Below, piece by piece: positions 40,609-48,879 of a DNA stretch of 64,000 bases. Position numbers and translations under genes: made by a program. The notes under the pieces were generated by a model. The model was not told where the DNA came from. It did no database searches and worked only from the letters and a program-made list of their open reading frames with translations. Positions within the stretch are counted from its first letter, which is position 1. Each line of letters begins with the position of its first letter. The DNA lies in contig NZ_RJSG01000002.1 of NCBI RefSeq assembly GCF_003725775.1, positions 1,268,400-1,332,399 of the forward strand, given 5' to 3'. The stretch comes from Nocardioides marmorisolisilvae. GTDB taxonomy: Bacteria; Actinomycetota; Actinomycetes; Propionibacteriales; Nocardioidaceae.

Positions 40609-41139
40609 ATGAGCATCGAGCGCCCCGTCAGCCCCGATCCGTACCCGCTGCTTCCGCAGGTCCCGTCGTTCACGGTGACCAGCGCTGATGTCACCGACGG
40701 CCAGCCGTTGAAGGACGACCAGGTGGCCGACGGGGGCAACACCTCGCCGCAGCTCTCCTGGAGCGGTGCCCCGGAGGGGACCCAGAGCTACACGATCACC
40801 TGCTTCGACCCGGACGCGCCGACGCCCTCGGGCTTCTGGCACTGGGTGCTCGTCGACGTCCCCGCCGATGTCACGTCCTTGGAGGCCGGCGCTGGCGCAG
40901 AGGGCGGCGCAAGCCTTCCGGCCGGTGCGTTCATGTGCCGCAACGACGCGAACCAGAAGGCGTTCATGGGCGCTGCTCCCCCGCAGGGTGACCAGGTGCA
41001 CCGCTACTACTTCGTGGTGCACGCGGTGAACCACCCGACGCTCGGGGTCGACTCGGATGCCACGCCCGCCGTGGTCAGCTTCAACCTCGCGTTCAAGACC
41101 GCCGGCCGCGCGATCGTCCATGGCACCTACGCACACTGA
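40609..41139 (+). CDS. YbhB/YbcL-family (PEBP/Raf-kinase-inhibitor-like) protein
   Basis: A 176-residue phosphatidylethanolamine-binding-protein fold. Family signatures are GGNTSPQLSWSGAPEGTQSY, CFDPDAPTPSGFWHWVLVDVP and HRYYFVVHAVN. Bacterial members bind small anions and have no agreed function. TAGGGT lies six bases before the ATG. The 3' end overlaps the start of the alpha/beta hydrolase by 20 bases. Confidence 0.92.
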   Translation: MSIERPVSPDPYPLLPQVPSFTVTSADVTDGQPLKDDQVADGGNTSPQLSWSGAPEGTQSYTITCFDPDAPTPSGFWHWVLVDVPADVTSLEAGAGAEGGASLPAGAFMCRNDANQKAFMGAAPPQGDQVHRYYFVVHAVNHPTLGVDSDATPAVVSFNLAFKTAGRAIVHGTYAH

Positions 41140-42091
41140 GGCGGACTCAGGGCCCCAGGACATCCTTGGGGCGCCGTACGTCGCCAGGACCCTGCAGCTC
41201 AAGCCCGACTTCGAGGGCGAGGTCGTTGCCACCCTAGTCCACCGCCCCGCAGATGGGCCGTCCACCGGCAAGGCCGTCCTGCACGTGCACGGGTTCGCCG
41301 ACTACTTCTTCCAGACCGCGGCCGCCGACTTCTGGTGCAACCGCGGCTACGACTTCTACGCCCTGGACCTGCGCAAGTACGGCCGGTCCCTGCGACCGCA
41401 CCAGACGCCGAACTACGTCGACAGCCTGAGCACCTACTACGAGGAGCTCGACCAGGCTTTCGAGGCGATCAGCGCCAACTACCGCCACATCGTGCTGTCA
41501 GCGCACTCCACCGGCGGGCTGACGGTGCCGTTGTGGGCAGCCGAGCGGAACCTGCGGATCAACGGGATGGTGCTGAACGCTCCGTGGCTCGACATGCAGG
41601 GCGACGCCGTCGTGCGCAACGTGGCGATGCCGGCGATCCAGCGCCTCGGCGTACGACGACCGCTGCAGCAGATCCCGCGCAAGGTCAGCGGCTTCTACGC
41701 GCGCAGCATCCACCGCGACCACGAGGGCGAGTGGGACTTCAACCTGGACTGGAAGCCGCTGCAGTCCTGGCCCGTGTACGCCGGCTGGATCCGAGCCATT
41801 CGCGAGGGCCAGCTCAGGGTCGCTGCCGGCATCGAGGTCCAGTCCCCGATCCTGGTGCTGTCCTCCAGCCGGACCGGCAAACCGACCTCGGTCATCGACC
41901 CGGTCGTCCACAGCACCGACATCGTGCTGGACGTCGAGCAGATCCGGCGGCGCGCTCCCCTGCTGGGTCGGCACGTCACCCTCGCGCAGATCGACGGCGC
42001 CCTGCACGACGTCACACTGTCGCGTCCGGCAGTGCGCAAGGTGGTCTTCGAGGAGATGGCTACCTTCCTCTCGGCCTACGTCGATGGCTAA
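41120..42091 (+). CDS. Alpha/beta hydrolase (lysophospholipase-like)
   Basis: A 323-residue serine hydrolase of the Hydrolase_4 group. The oxyanion region is VLHVHGFADYFFQ, the nucleophile elbow SAHSTGG and the late histidine GALHDVTLS. DFWCNRGYDFYALDLRKYGRS fits monoacylglycerol lipase or lysophospholipase-like enzymes. The ATG lies 20 bases inside the YbhB gene. No signal peptide is seen. The stop overlaps the next gene by eight bases. Confidence 0.88.
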   Translation: MAPTHTEADSGPQDILGAPYVARTLQLKPDFEGEVVATLVHRPADGPSTGKAVLHVHGFADYFFQTAAADFWCNRGYDFYALDLRKYGRSLRPHQTPNYVDSLSTYYEELDQAFEAISANYRHIVLSAHSTGGLTVPLWAAERNLRINGMVLNAPWLDMQGDAVVRNVAMPAIQRLGVRRPLQQIPRKVSGFYARSIHRDHEGEWDFNLDWKPLQSWPVYAGWIRAIREGQLRVAAGIEVQSPILVLSSSRTGKPTSVIDPVVHSTDIVLDVEQIRRRAPLLGRHVTLAQIDGALHDVTLSRPAVRKVVFEEMATFLSAYVDG

Positions 42092-42461
42092 CGTCCTCTC
42101 CATGAATCCCGTCACCGGTCTCGCCCTGGGTCGCATCGCCATCGGCGTCGGCGCCCTCGCCTCCCCCGACCTCGCCAGCAAGCTGTTCCGCCTCGACGGC
42201 GCGAACAACCCGCAGCTGCCGTACATGACGCGCATGTTCGCCTCGCGCGAGATCGCTTTGGGCGCAGTGACGCTGGTCGCCAAGGGCGCTGCCCGCCGCA
42301 AGCTGGTAGCGCTCGGGATCTTCGTCGACGGCGCGGACGCCTTCGCCGGGATCGAGGCCACCCGCAGCGGAGCGGTCAGCAACTCGGTCGGGGTCGGTCT
42401 GACCGCTCCGGCTATCGGTGCCGTCATCGCCGGCGGGATCGCGCTGGCCACCGGCAAGTAG
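42084..42461 (+). CDS. Small membrane protein of unknown function
   Basis: A 125-residue protein, hydrophobic through most of its length, with three or four short membrane segments (GLALGRIAIGVGALAS, EIALGAVTLVAKGAA, the region at VALGIFVDGADAFAG and APAIGAVIAGGIALATG). The pattern GRIAIGVGALASPDLASKLF resembles DUF4267-type proteins. It overlaps the hydrolase gene by eight bases (ATG before TAA), so it is probably co-translated. Confidence 0.7.
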   Translation: MANVLSMNPVTGLALGRIAIGVGALASPDLASKLFRLDGANNPQLPYMTRMFASREIALGAVTLVAKGAARRKLVALGIFVDGADAFAGIEATRSGAVSNSVGVGLTAPAIGAVIAGGIALATGK

Positions 42462-42465
42462 CACC

Positions 42466-42876
42466 GTGCAGTCCAGCGGGCCTTCGGTCCGTGCATCGTT
42501 CGGCCGCCTCGACACCACCGCGGTCGAGACACGGATCCGCACCCTCGATGAGTTTCGCCGTTTCCTCGACGTTGCCTCAGAGCACGTCAGCGAGATGGGG
42601 AACCCGGCGGTCGTGCTCCAGCATCCGAACGGTTCGAGCCTGAGCTTCGCCTGGAACGAAAGCCATGCGTTCCTGAGCTGGATCGACCCCTTGGAAGTTG
42701 CGTACTCGTCCGAGGGAGGCGCGCCCCTGGACTTCTTGGTGTTCGGGTACTTCGGGAACTGGAGCGAAGCCCCGGGAGAAGCTCTCGTCCCGATCGAGAA
42801 CGGCCTGGAGTGCGTCCGCGCCTATCTCGAGACCGGAACCCCAGAGCCAGCGGGAGTGCGGTTCGTTCCGGACTGA
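42466..42876 (+). CDS. Imm1-like immunity protein, orphan
   Basis: A 136-residue acidic protein resembling Imm1-family antidotes to polymorphic or contact-dependent toxins: an internal VVLQHPNGSSLSFAW strand, a central AFLSWIDP, YFGNWSEAPGEALVPIENGLECVRAYLETGTP, and an aromatic/Val-rich end. No toxin gene with a nuclease or deaminase domain lies beside it, so it would protect against toxins of other strains, or be a relic. I start at the GTG five bases after the previous stop; a GTG a few codons later is possible. Confidence 0.62.
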   Translation: MQSSGPSVRASFGRLDTTAVETRIRTLDEFRRFLDVASEHVSEMGNPAVVLQHPNGSSLSFAWNESHAFLSWIDPLEVAYSSEGGAPLDFLVFGYFGNWSEAPGEALVPIENGLECVRAYLETGTPEPAGVRFVPD

Positions 42877-42881
42877 CCGGC

Positions 42882-43655
42882 TCAGGTCAGGAACGTGACC
42901 AGCGCGGTCAGACCAACCACGACGATGAACGCCCGCAGCACGGGCGCGGGCAGTCGCTGACCGATCCGGGCGCCGATCTGACCGCCGAGCGCCGCACCGA
43001 CGGCCAACAGCGCGACGATCAGCCAGTCCATGTGTCCCGAGAAGATGAAGATGACCGCGGCGAGCGTGTTGGACGAGGCCACGACCACGTTCTTCACGGC
43101 GTTCTGGCGCTGGAGCGGCTCGTGCACACCGGCGCCGAAGATGCCGAGGACGATCACGCCCTGCGCAGCGCCGAAGTAGCCGCCGTAGATCCCGGCTCCG
43201 AGGACCGCCGGCGGCACCCATCCAGCGTCCGGGGTGGTGTCCTGCCCGGCCGCTGCTGAACGCGCCGCGGCTGCTGCGGAGAGCCGAGGTCCGAGGACGA
43301 CCAGGGTCAGCCCAAGCAGGATCAGCACCGGCACGATCGCCTTGAACGCCGAGGACGGCAGCACCAGGAGAAGGGTCGCCCCGATCGCGGAGCCGATCAC
43401 CGTCGAGCCGACCAACCGCAGGATCCGCGCCTTCTGGCCAGCCAGGTGCTCGCGGTAGCCGATCGCTCCGGAGACCGAGCCCGGGACCAGGCCGAGCGTG
43501 TTCGAGACGTTCGCGGTCACCGGCGGCACCCCGAACGCCAGCAGCGTCGGGAACGTGATGAGGGTTCCCGAGCCGACAACCGTGTTGATCGTGCCGGCCG
43601 CGATGCCGGAGAGGAGGACGACGGACTCCTGCAGCAGCGAGAGGTCGGTCGTCAC
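42882..43655 (-). CDS. Sulfite/sulfonate exporter TauE/SafE family protein (copy 1)
   Basis: A 257-residue membrane protein with about eight helices and the twofold TauE/SafE repeat. The N-terminal signature GTINTVVGSGTLITFPTLLAFGVPPVTANVSNT is near-identical to that of the adjacent paralogue. The family exports sulfite, sulfoacetate or other organosulfur anions. A CATACT box lies seven bases before the GTG. It is 21 bases after copy 2, in the same direction. Confidence 0.87.
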   Translation of the reverse strand: MTTDLSLLQESVVLLSGIAAGTINTVVGSGTLITFPTLLAFGVPPVTANVSNTLGLVPGSVSGAIGYREHLAGQKARILRLVGSTVIGSAIGATLLLVLPSSAFKAIVPVLILLGLTLVVLGPRLSAAAAARSAAAGQDTTPDAGWVPPAVLGAGIYGGYFGAAQGVIVLGIFGAGVHEPLQRQNAVKNVVVASSNTLAAVIFIFSGHMDWLIVALLAVGAALGGQIGARIGQRLPAPVLRAFIVVVGLTALVTFLT

Positions 43656-43662
43656 GCCCCGG

Positions 43663-43668
43663 AGTATG
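43663..43668 (-). promoter_or_regulatory. -10-like box CATACT of TauE copy 1
   Basis: Seven bases before the GTG; first base differs from the TANNNT consensus. Confidence 0.35.
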
Positions 43669-43676
43669 TCAATGGG

Positions 43677-44423
43677 TCACCAGATGAACGACGCCAGGGC
43701 CGCGAGGCCGACGACCACGATCACGGCGCGCAGCACGTGGGGCGAGAGTTTGCGCCCGAACCTGGCGCCGAGCTGCGCGCCGGTCACCGATCCGACCGCG
43801 ATCAGCGGCACGACCTTCCAGTCCACGTCGGCGACCGCCACGAAAACCACAGCGGCGATTCCGTTGACGATCCCGGCGAGGAAGTTCTTGGTGGCGTTGT
43901 GGGTCTGCAGGTCGTCGTCGATGCCGATCCCGAGGATGGCCATGAGCAGGACACCCTGGGCGGCCCCGAAGTAACCGCCGTACACGCCCGCTCCGGCGAC
44001 CGCGGGCCAGACGAAGCCTCGTTCCCCGACGTCCGGGGAACGCCGGGCCAGCCAACGGTTGATCCGGGGTCCGGCGATGACGAGGACCAGTGCCAGCACG
44101 ATCAGCGCGGGCACGATCGCGTCGAACGCGTCCGAGGGCAGCACCAGCAGCAGGACGGCGCCGATGATCCCGCCCACCAGCGACGCGGTGCCCAACCGGA
44201 GCAGCCGGGCGCCGCGGCCGCGCAGCTCGGCCCGGTAGCCCCAGGCCCCCGAGAACGATCCGGGCGCCAGGCCGATCGTGTTCGAGACGTTCGCGGTGAC
44301 CGGGGAGAGCCCGAACGCCAGCAGGGTCGGGAACGTGATCAACGTTCCCGACCCCACCACGGTGTTGATCGTTCCGGCTCCAACTCCCGAGAGGAGGATC
44401 GCGATGCCCTCCCACAGGCTCAC
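43677..44423 (-). CDS. Sulfite/sulfonate exporter TauE/SafE family protein (copy 2)
   Basis: A 248-residue paralogue of the neighbouring exporter with the same helices and N-terminal repeat (GTINTVVGSGTLITFP, then SPVTANVSNT). The GTG start overlaps the stop of the SPFH gene as GTGA (44420-44423), so it belongs to the nfeD-SPFH-tauE operon. The close similarity of the pair, also visible in the DNA around 43498-43595 and 44278-44375, indicates tandem duplication. Confidence 0.87.
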   Translation of the reverse strand: MSLWEGIAILLSGVGAGTINTVVGSGTLITFPTLLAFGLSPVTANVSNTIGLAPGSFSGAWGYRAELRGRGARLLRLGTASLVGGIIGAVLLLVLPSDAFDAIVPALIVLALVLVIAGPRINRWLARRSPDVGERGFVWPAVAGAGVYGGYFGAAQGVLLMAILGIGIDDDLQTHNATKNFLAGIVNGIAAVVFVAVADVDWKVVPLIAVGSVTGAQLGARFGRKLSPHVLRAVIVVVGLAALASFIW

Positions 44424-45526
44424 TGCGTGGGAGGCTCCTGCGCCGGGGGTGCGGGCGGCTCGGTCGGCGGGATGTCGGCCGGAGCCGCTGCCTGCGCCTC
44501 GCGGAGCGCCTGCTGCACGCTCTCCTCGGCACTCGCGAGCGCTCCGCTGCCTCCGGCTTCGAGCGGCTCGGACGAGCCCATGTCGACGCGGTGCTTGACG
44601 CCCTCGGTCTTGAGCGGGATGCCGCCGACCTCGTGGATCGCTGAGCCGAGACCCTCGAGCGCCTTGGTGATCTCGGACGGGATGACCCAGAGCTTGTTGG
44701 CCTGGCCGTCGGCGATCTTCGGCAGCATCTGCAGGTACTGGTAGGCCAGCAGCGCCTGGTCCGGGGCCCCGTCGTGGATCGACTGGAAGACCGTCAGGAT
44801 CGCCTGTCCTTCACCTTGGGCCTTGAGGATCGCTGCCTCCCGCTCACCCTGGGCGTTGAGGATCAGCGACTCGCGGTAGCCCTCGGCGTTCAGGATCGCG
44901 GACTGCTTGTTGCCCTCGGCGGTGAGGATCGCGGACTGCCGCTCACCCTCGGCGGTCAGGATCAGCGCGCGCTTGTCACGGTCGGCGCGCATCTGCTTCT
45001 CCATCGCGTCCTTGATGGACGGCGGCGGGTCGATGCTCTTGATCTCAACGCGCCCGACGCGCACACCCCAACGCCCGGTCGCCTCGTCCAGGACCGCGGA
45101 GAGGCCGCGGTTGATCTCCTCGCGCGAGGTGAGCGACTGCTCCAGCGTCATGCCGCCGACCACGTTGCGCAGGGTGGTCATCGTCAGCTGCTCGATCGCC
45201 GAGATGTAGTTGGCGATCTCGTACGTCGCGGCGACCGGGTCGGTGACCTGGAAGTAGATGACCGTGTCGATGCCGAGGACGAGGTTGTCCTCGGTGATCA
45301 CCGGTGCCGGCGGGAAGCTCACGACCTGCTCGCGCATGTCGATGACGTAGCGCACCCGGTCGATGAACGGGGTCACCATGTTCAGGCCCGGCGAGAGCGT
45401 GGCCCGGTACTTGCCGAACCGCTCGACGATGCCCGCCCGCGCCTGCGGGACGATCCGGATCGTCTTGGCGAGGACCAGGATGGCGATGAGCGCCAGGACC
45501 CCGAAAAGAACCAGCAGGAACATCAT
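44420..45526 (-). CDS. SPFH/Band 7 (slipin/paraslipin) membrane scaffold protein
   Basis: A 368-residue protein with one N-terminal membrane helix (MFLLVLFGVLALIAILVLA), a prohibitin-type SPFH domain (about 25-190; RAGIVERFGKY, LNMVTPFIDRVRYVID) and a coiled-coil section made of 11-residue repeats of the form AILTAEGERQS (about 185-240). It forms scaffolds at special membrane regions and works with NfeD. The ATG shares a base with the nfeD stop (TGATG). Confidence 0.9.
   Translation of the reverse strand: MMFLLVLFGVLALIAILVLAKTIRIVPQARAGIVERFGKYRATLSPGLNMVTPFIDRVRYVIDMREQVVSFPPAPVITEDNLVLGIDTVIYFQVTDPVAATYEIANYISAIEQLTMTTLRNVVGGMTLEQSLTSREEINRGLSAVLDEATGRWGVRVGRVEIKSIDPPPSIKDAMEKQMRADRDKRALILTAEGERQSAILTAEGNKQSAILNAEGYRESLILNAQGEREAAILKAQGEGQAILTVFQSIHDGAPDQALLAYQYLQMLPKIADGQANKLWVIPSEITKALEGLGSAIHEVGGIPLKTEGVKHRVDMGSSEPLEAGGSGALASAEESVQQALREAQAAAPADIPPTEPPAPPAQEPPTQ
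44825..44989 (-). repeat. 33-bp tandem repeats inside the SPFH gene
   Basis: The element (G/C)AGGATC recurs at 44825, 44858, 44891, 44924 and 44957, exactly 33 bases apart. It encodes five 11-residue units of the type ILTAEGERQSA in the coiled coil. Confidence 0.85.
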
Positions 45527-46005
45527 CAACTCGTTTCTGTCGTCGAACCTTGGGGCGACTGCACCCGAAGCACGTAGGCGGTGGCGCCCTTGATCGACAC
45601 GACGTCGACCGTCGCGCCGGCTTCGATCTGGTCGTCCTCGTCGTAGGGCTGGGCGGTCCAGACGTCGCCGCCGATCTTCACCCGGCCCGGCGAGGTGTGG
45701 GAGATGGTCTCCAGGACGTGCGCGCGCTTGCCGATGAGCGCCTCGGCACCGACCGCGAGAGTCGGGCCGGCGTGCAGCCGGTGCACCAGCGAGGGGCGCA
45801 CGAACCACATGAGCGCGACGGAGACGCCGAGGGCGACGAGCATCGCGACGAGGAAGCTCCCACCGGCGATGGCGACCACCATTCCGGCGAACGCTCCGGC
45901 GGCGAGCATGATGAGGATCAGGTCGGTGCTGGCCAGCTCGAGCACGACAAGAGCCAGAGCGGCGATCAGCCAGGTCTCGGACGCGTGGTCCCGGATCCAG
46001 TCCAT
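45526..46005 (-). CDS. NfeD-family membrane protein
   Basis: A 159-residue protein with two or three hydrophobic segments in residues 14-80 (TWLIAALALVVLELASTDLILIMLAAGAFAGM) and a C-terminal OB-fold (RAHVLETISHTSPGRVKIGGDVWTAQPYD). NfeD proteins partner SPFH proteins encoded next to them; this is the short type without the N-terminal serine protease domain. TAGAGT lies six bases before the ATG, and its first three bases are the stop codon of the upstream ABC gene. Confidence 0.9.
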   Translation of the reverse strand: MDWIRDHASETWLIAALALVVLELASTDLILIMLAAGAFAGMVVAIAGGSFLVAMLVALGVSVALMWFVRPSLVHRLHAGPTLAVGAEALIGKRAHVLETISHTSPGRVKIGGDVWTAQPYDEDDQIEAGATVDVVSIKGATAYVLRVQSPQGSTTETS

Positions 46006-46011
46006 GACGAA

Positions 46012-46017
46012 ACTCTA
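46012..46017 (-). promoter_or_regulatory. -10 box TAGAGT of nfeD (leaderless)
   Basis: Six bases before the ATG; its TAG is the stop codon of the ABC ATPase gene. Confidence 0.55.
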
Positions 46018-46818
46018 GCCACCCAGGTGTCGGCTCGTCCGTCGTCTGGCGGCGTACCGGCCGTCCTCGACGGTCAGCTGCAACGACATCCCGAACGTCG
46101 CCGACAGGTTCTCCGCGTTCATGGTCACGTCCAGCGGCCCGGCGGCCACCACCCGGCCCTCGCGCAGCATCAGCACGTGGGTGAACCCGGGCGGCACCTC
46201 CTCCACGTGGTGGGAGACCAGCACGATCGCCGGAGCGAGCGAGTCGTTGGCCAGGACGCTCATCGTGGAGACCAGGTCCTCCCGACCCCCGAGGTCGAGG
46301 CCGGCAGCCGGCTCGTCGAGGATCAGCAGCTCCGGGTCGGCCATCAGCGCCCGGGCGATCTGCACCCTTTTGCGCTCGCCCTCGCTCAAGGTTCCGAAGG
46401 TCCGGTCCAGCAGCTTGCCGGCGCCCACCTCGACGAGCAGGTCACGCGCACGCTGGTGGTCGAGCTCGTCGTAGTGCTCGCGCCAGCGGCCGACGATCCC
46501 GTACGACGCGGAGACGACGACGTCGCGGACCAGCTCGTCACGCGGGATCCGCTCGGCAACGGCGGCGCTGGTGTACCCGATGCGGGGTCGCAGCTCGAAG
46601 ACGTCGACCGCCCCGAGCACCTCGCCGAGGATGCCGACGCGTCCCGCGCTGGGGTGCACCTGGGCCGAGCAGAGCTGCACCAACGTGGTCTTGCCGGCGC
46701 CGTTCGCTCCGAGCACGACCCAGCGGTCACCCTCGTTGACGGTCCAGCTGACGGCATCGAGCAGGGTCGCCTGGCCCCGACGGACACTCACGTCGGCGAG
46801 CTCGAGAACGGTGCTCAT
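46015..46818 (-). CDS. ABC transporter ATP-binding protein (ModF/YlmA-like)
   Basis: A 267-residue single ABC domain. Walker A GANGAGKTT, signature LSEGERKRVQIARAL and Walker B LLILDEPAAGLDL are intact, followed by LVSHHVEEVPPGFTH. No permease gene is adjacent. The sequence best fits the YlmA/ModF type of ATPase, which is often encoded alone, so either a distant permease or a non-transport role is possible. AGAGGGA precedes the ATG. Confidence 0.87.
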   Translation of the reverse strand: MSTVLELADVSVRRGQATLLDAVSWTVNEGDRWVVLGANGAGKTTLVQLCSAQVHPSAGRVGILGEVLGAVDVFELRPRIGYTSAAVAERIPRDELVRDVVVSASYGIVGRWREHYDELDHQRARDLLVEVGAGKLLDRTFGTLSEGERKRVQIARALMADPELLILDEPAAGLDLGGREDLVSTMSVLANDSLAPAIVLVSHHVEEVPPGFTHVLMLREGRVVAAGPLDVTMNAENLSATFGMSLQLTVEDGRYAARRRTSRHLGG

Positions 46819-46880
46819 TCATCCCTCTGGTCGGCCCTGCGATCTTCCTGGCCCCCTACGGTCGCCAACCCTAGCCTGAC

Positions 46881-46886
46881 TACCCT
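46881..46886 (+). promoter_or_regulatory. -10 box TACCCT of the hypothetical-serB operon (leaderless)
   Basis: Six bases before the GTG. Confidence 0.55.
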
Positions 46887-46892
46887 GCTCGC

Positions 46893-47624
46893 GTGGCTCT
46901 CCCTCGCAGCGCGTTCCTGACGCTCTGGACCGGCGCGTGCCTGCGGGGATCGGTCGGTCCGGACGACGCGGCCGTCGCCGTTCGCGGTGAAGACCCGCAG
47001 CACCTCGTCGTCGACTGGCCCGGGCGCCCCGAACCCTTCGAGCTCGCCCACCTGCCGGCCGCGATCAGCACCTTGCGCGAGCCGTCGCTGCGGCTGGCCC
47101 TCCCGGCTGCCGGAGACCCGCTCGGGCTCGCCGGTCCGCCGGCATTCAACGCCCAAGCACTGGACGCCGGCGAGGCGGTCATCGTGGTCGGCCTCGGGGC
47201 GGCGTACGGGCTGGTGCCCACCGAGGACGCCCGCACGGTCCTCTGGCACTGCTCCCCGGTCGAGGTGCCGCACCTGCTCGACCCGGGCGAGGCCTCCCGC
47301 ACACTGCGACAGGTGCTGCTGACGGCGACCGCCGAGCTGGTCCGTCTCGACGTCGCGAGCTGGCAACCGGAGATCCCGGACCTGATGCTGAACCTCGCCC
47401 AGCGACCCGGACTCCCGCTCCCGCCCGGTACGCCGAACTCCGCGATCGAGACCCTCGAACGTGCGGCGCTCTGCGCCGAGATCGTCGAGCTCGCCCGGGC
47501 CGACGAGGGCGGTGCGCTCAGCAGCCACGAGATGGCGGCGCGGGCAGGGTGTCTCACGGATCTCGACGCGGCCGCACGTCGCGCGATCGTGGCGCTCTGC
47601 TCCGCTAGCCTCGGAGCGACATGA
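46893..47624 (+). CDS. Conserved hypothetical protein upstream of serB
   Basis: A 243-residue protein I do not recognise. It starts MALPRSAFLTLWTGACLRGSVGPDDAAVAV and contains a possible ligand-binding loop (AVIVVGLGAAYGLVP), with no signal peptide, membrane helix or catalytic motif. The C-terminal part is helical. TACCCT lies six bases before the GTG. Its stop overlaps serB as ATGA, so the two are translated together, which makes a link to serine metabolism possible but unproven. Confidence 0.72.
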   Translation: MALPRSAFLTLWTGACLRGSVGPDDAAVAVRGEDPQHLVVDWPGRPEPFELAHLPAAISTLREPSLRLALPAAGDPLGLAGPPAFNAQALDAGEAVIVVGLGAAYGLVPTEDARTVLWHCSPVEVPHLLDPGEASRTLRQVLLTATAELVRLDVASWQPEIPDLMLNLAQRPGLPLPPGTPNSAIETLERAALCAEIVELARADEGGALSSHEMAARAGCLTDLDAAARRAIVALCSASLGAT

Positions 47625-48838
47625 ACGACGGAGTAGAAGCCACTGTCCTGATCACCCTGACCGGCAAGGACCGCCCGGGTGTCACCTCGACCGTGTTCGA
47701 GACCCTGGCCCGCTTCGGCGTCGAGGTCCTCGACATCGAGCAGATCGTGCTGCGGGGTCGCCTCATCCTCGGTCTGCTGGTGAGCTCACCGCGGGACTGG
47801 AAAGCGCTGCGCGACGCGGTGGAGAAGGTCGCCGACGACCTCGACATGAGCCTCGAGATCGAGCGAGGCGCCGGCGACAACCGCGCCCGTCCCGAAGGCC
47901 GCAGCCACGTCACGGTGCTGGGCACCCCGTTGAGCTCCAAGGCGGTCGCTGCGATCGCCGGCCGGATCGCCGACATCGGCGCCAACATCGACCGCATCGA
48001 GCGGATGGCGCGCTACCCGGTCACCGCGATCGACCTGCACGTCTCGGGTGCGGAGCCGGAGAAGCTCCGCGCGATCCTGGCCGAGGAGGCCGCGCGGCAG
48101 GGCGTCGACGTCGCCGTCCAGTCCGCCGACCTGCTGCGCCGCGGCATGCGCCTGATCGTCATGGACGTGGACTCGACCCTGATCCAGGGTGAGGTCATCG
48201 AGATGCTCGCCGCCCACGCCGGGTGCGAGGAGGAGGTCGCTCGGGTCACCGACCTGGCGATGCGCGGCGAGCTCGACTTCGGCGAGAGCCTGGCGGCCCG
48301 GGTGGCGCTGCTGGAGGGTCTCGATGCCGCGGCCCTCGACCGGGTCTACGACGAGCTGGTGCTCTCCCCCGGCGCCCGCACCACGGTGCGGACGCTCAAG
48401 CGGCTGGGCTACCGGTTCGCGATCGTCTCCGGCGGGTTCTCCCAGATCACCGACCGGCTCGCCGCCGACCTCGGCATCGACTTCGCCGCCGCCAACGAGC
48501 TCGAGATCGTCGACGGCAAGCTCACCGGCAAGGTCATCGGCGAGGTCGTCGACCGGGCAGGCAAGGCCAAGGCGCTGCGCCGCTTCGCTGCCGAGGCGGG
48601 CGTGTCCGAGGCCGCGACCATCGCCATCGGCGACGGGGCCAACGACCTCGACATGCTGAGTGCCGCCGGGCTCGGCATCGCCTTCAACGCGAAGCCTCTG
48701 GTCCAGGCGGCCGCGCACACCGCGGTCAACGTGCCCTACCTGGACACGGTGATGTACCTGCTCGGGATCAGCCGCGAGGAGATCGAGGCGGCCGACGCAG
48801 CGGCCGGCATCGTCACCCCGGCTCCACCACTCCCCTAG
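47621..48838 (+). CDS. serB: Phosphoserine phosphatase with ACT domains
   Basis: A 405-residue enzyme that dephosphorylates phosphoserine, the last step of serine synthesis. Two ACT-like domains (about 5-85 and 95-165) precede the HAD domain, with nucleophile LIVMDVDSTLIQGEV, SGGFSQIT and IAIGDGANDLDMLSAAG. The ACT domains probably give feedback control by serine, as in mycobacterial SerB2. It overlaps the upstream gene by four bases and is followed by the dispersed repeat 18 bases after its stop. Confidence 0.95.
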   Translation: MNDGVEATVLITLTGKDRPGVTSTVFETLARFGVEVLDIEQIVLRGRLILGLLVSSPRDWKALRDAVEKVADDLDMSLEIERGAGDNRARPEGRSHVTVLGTPLSSKAVAAIAGRIADIGANIDRIERMARYPVTAIDLHVSGAEPEKLRAILAEEAARQGVDVAVQSADLLRRGMRLIVMDVDSTLIQGEVIEMLAAHAGCEEEVARVTDLAMRGELDFGESLAARVALLEGLDAAALDRVYDELVLSPGARTTVRTLKRLGYRFAIVSGGFSQITDRLAADLGIDFAAANELEIVDGKLTGKVIGEVVDRAGKAKALRRFAAEAGVSEAATIAIGDGANDLDMLSAAGLGIAFNAKPLVQAAAHTAVNVPYLDTVMYLLGISREEIEAADAAAGIVTPAPPLP

Positions 48839-48856
48839 GACTGAAGGGCCTCACCG

Positions 48857-48879
48857 GGTTTCGACAGGCTCAACCAGCG
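48857..48879 (+). repeat. Dispersed repeat copy 2
   Basis: Identical over 23 bases to copy 1 (14287-14309). It lies between the convergent serB and sixA genes; its minus strand gives GCTGGTTGA, the Ala-Gly-stop end of sixA. Confidence 0.85.

Noticed and set aside
44825-44989. Regular 33-base repeats as a possible CRISPR array
   Set aside because: They are contiguous, in frame, and encode a coiled coil; there are no spacers and no cas genes.
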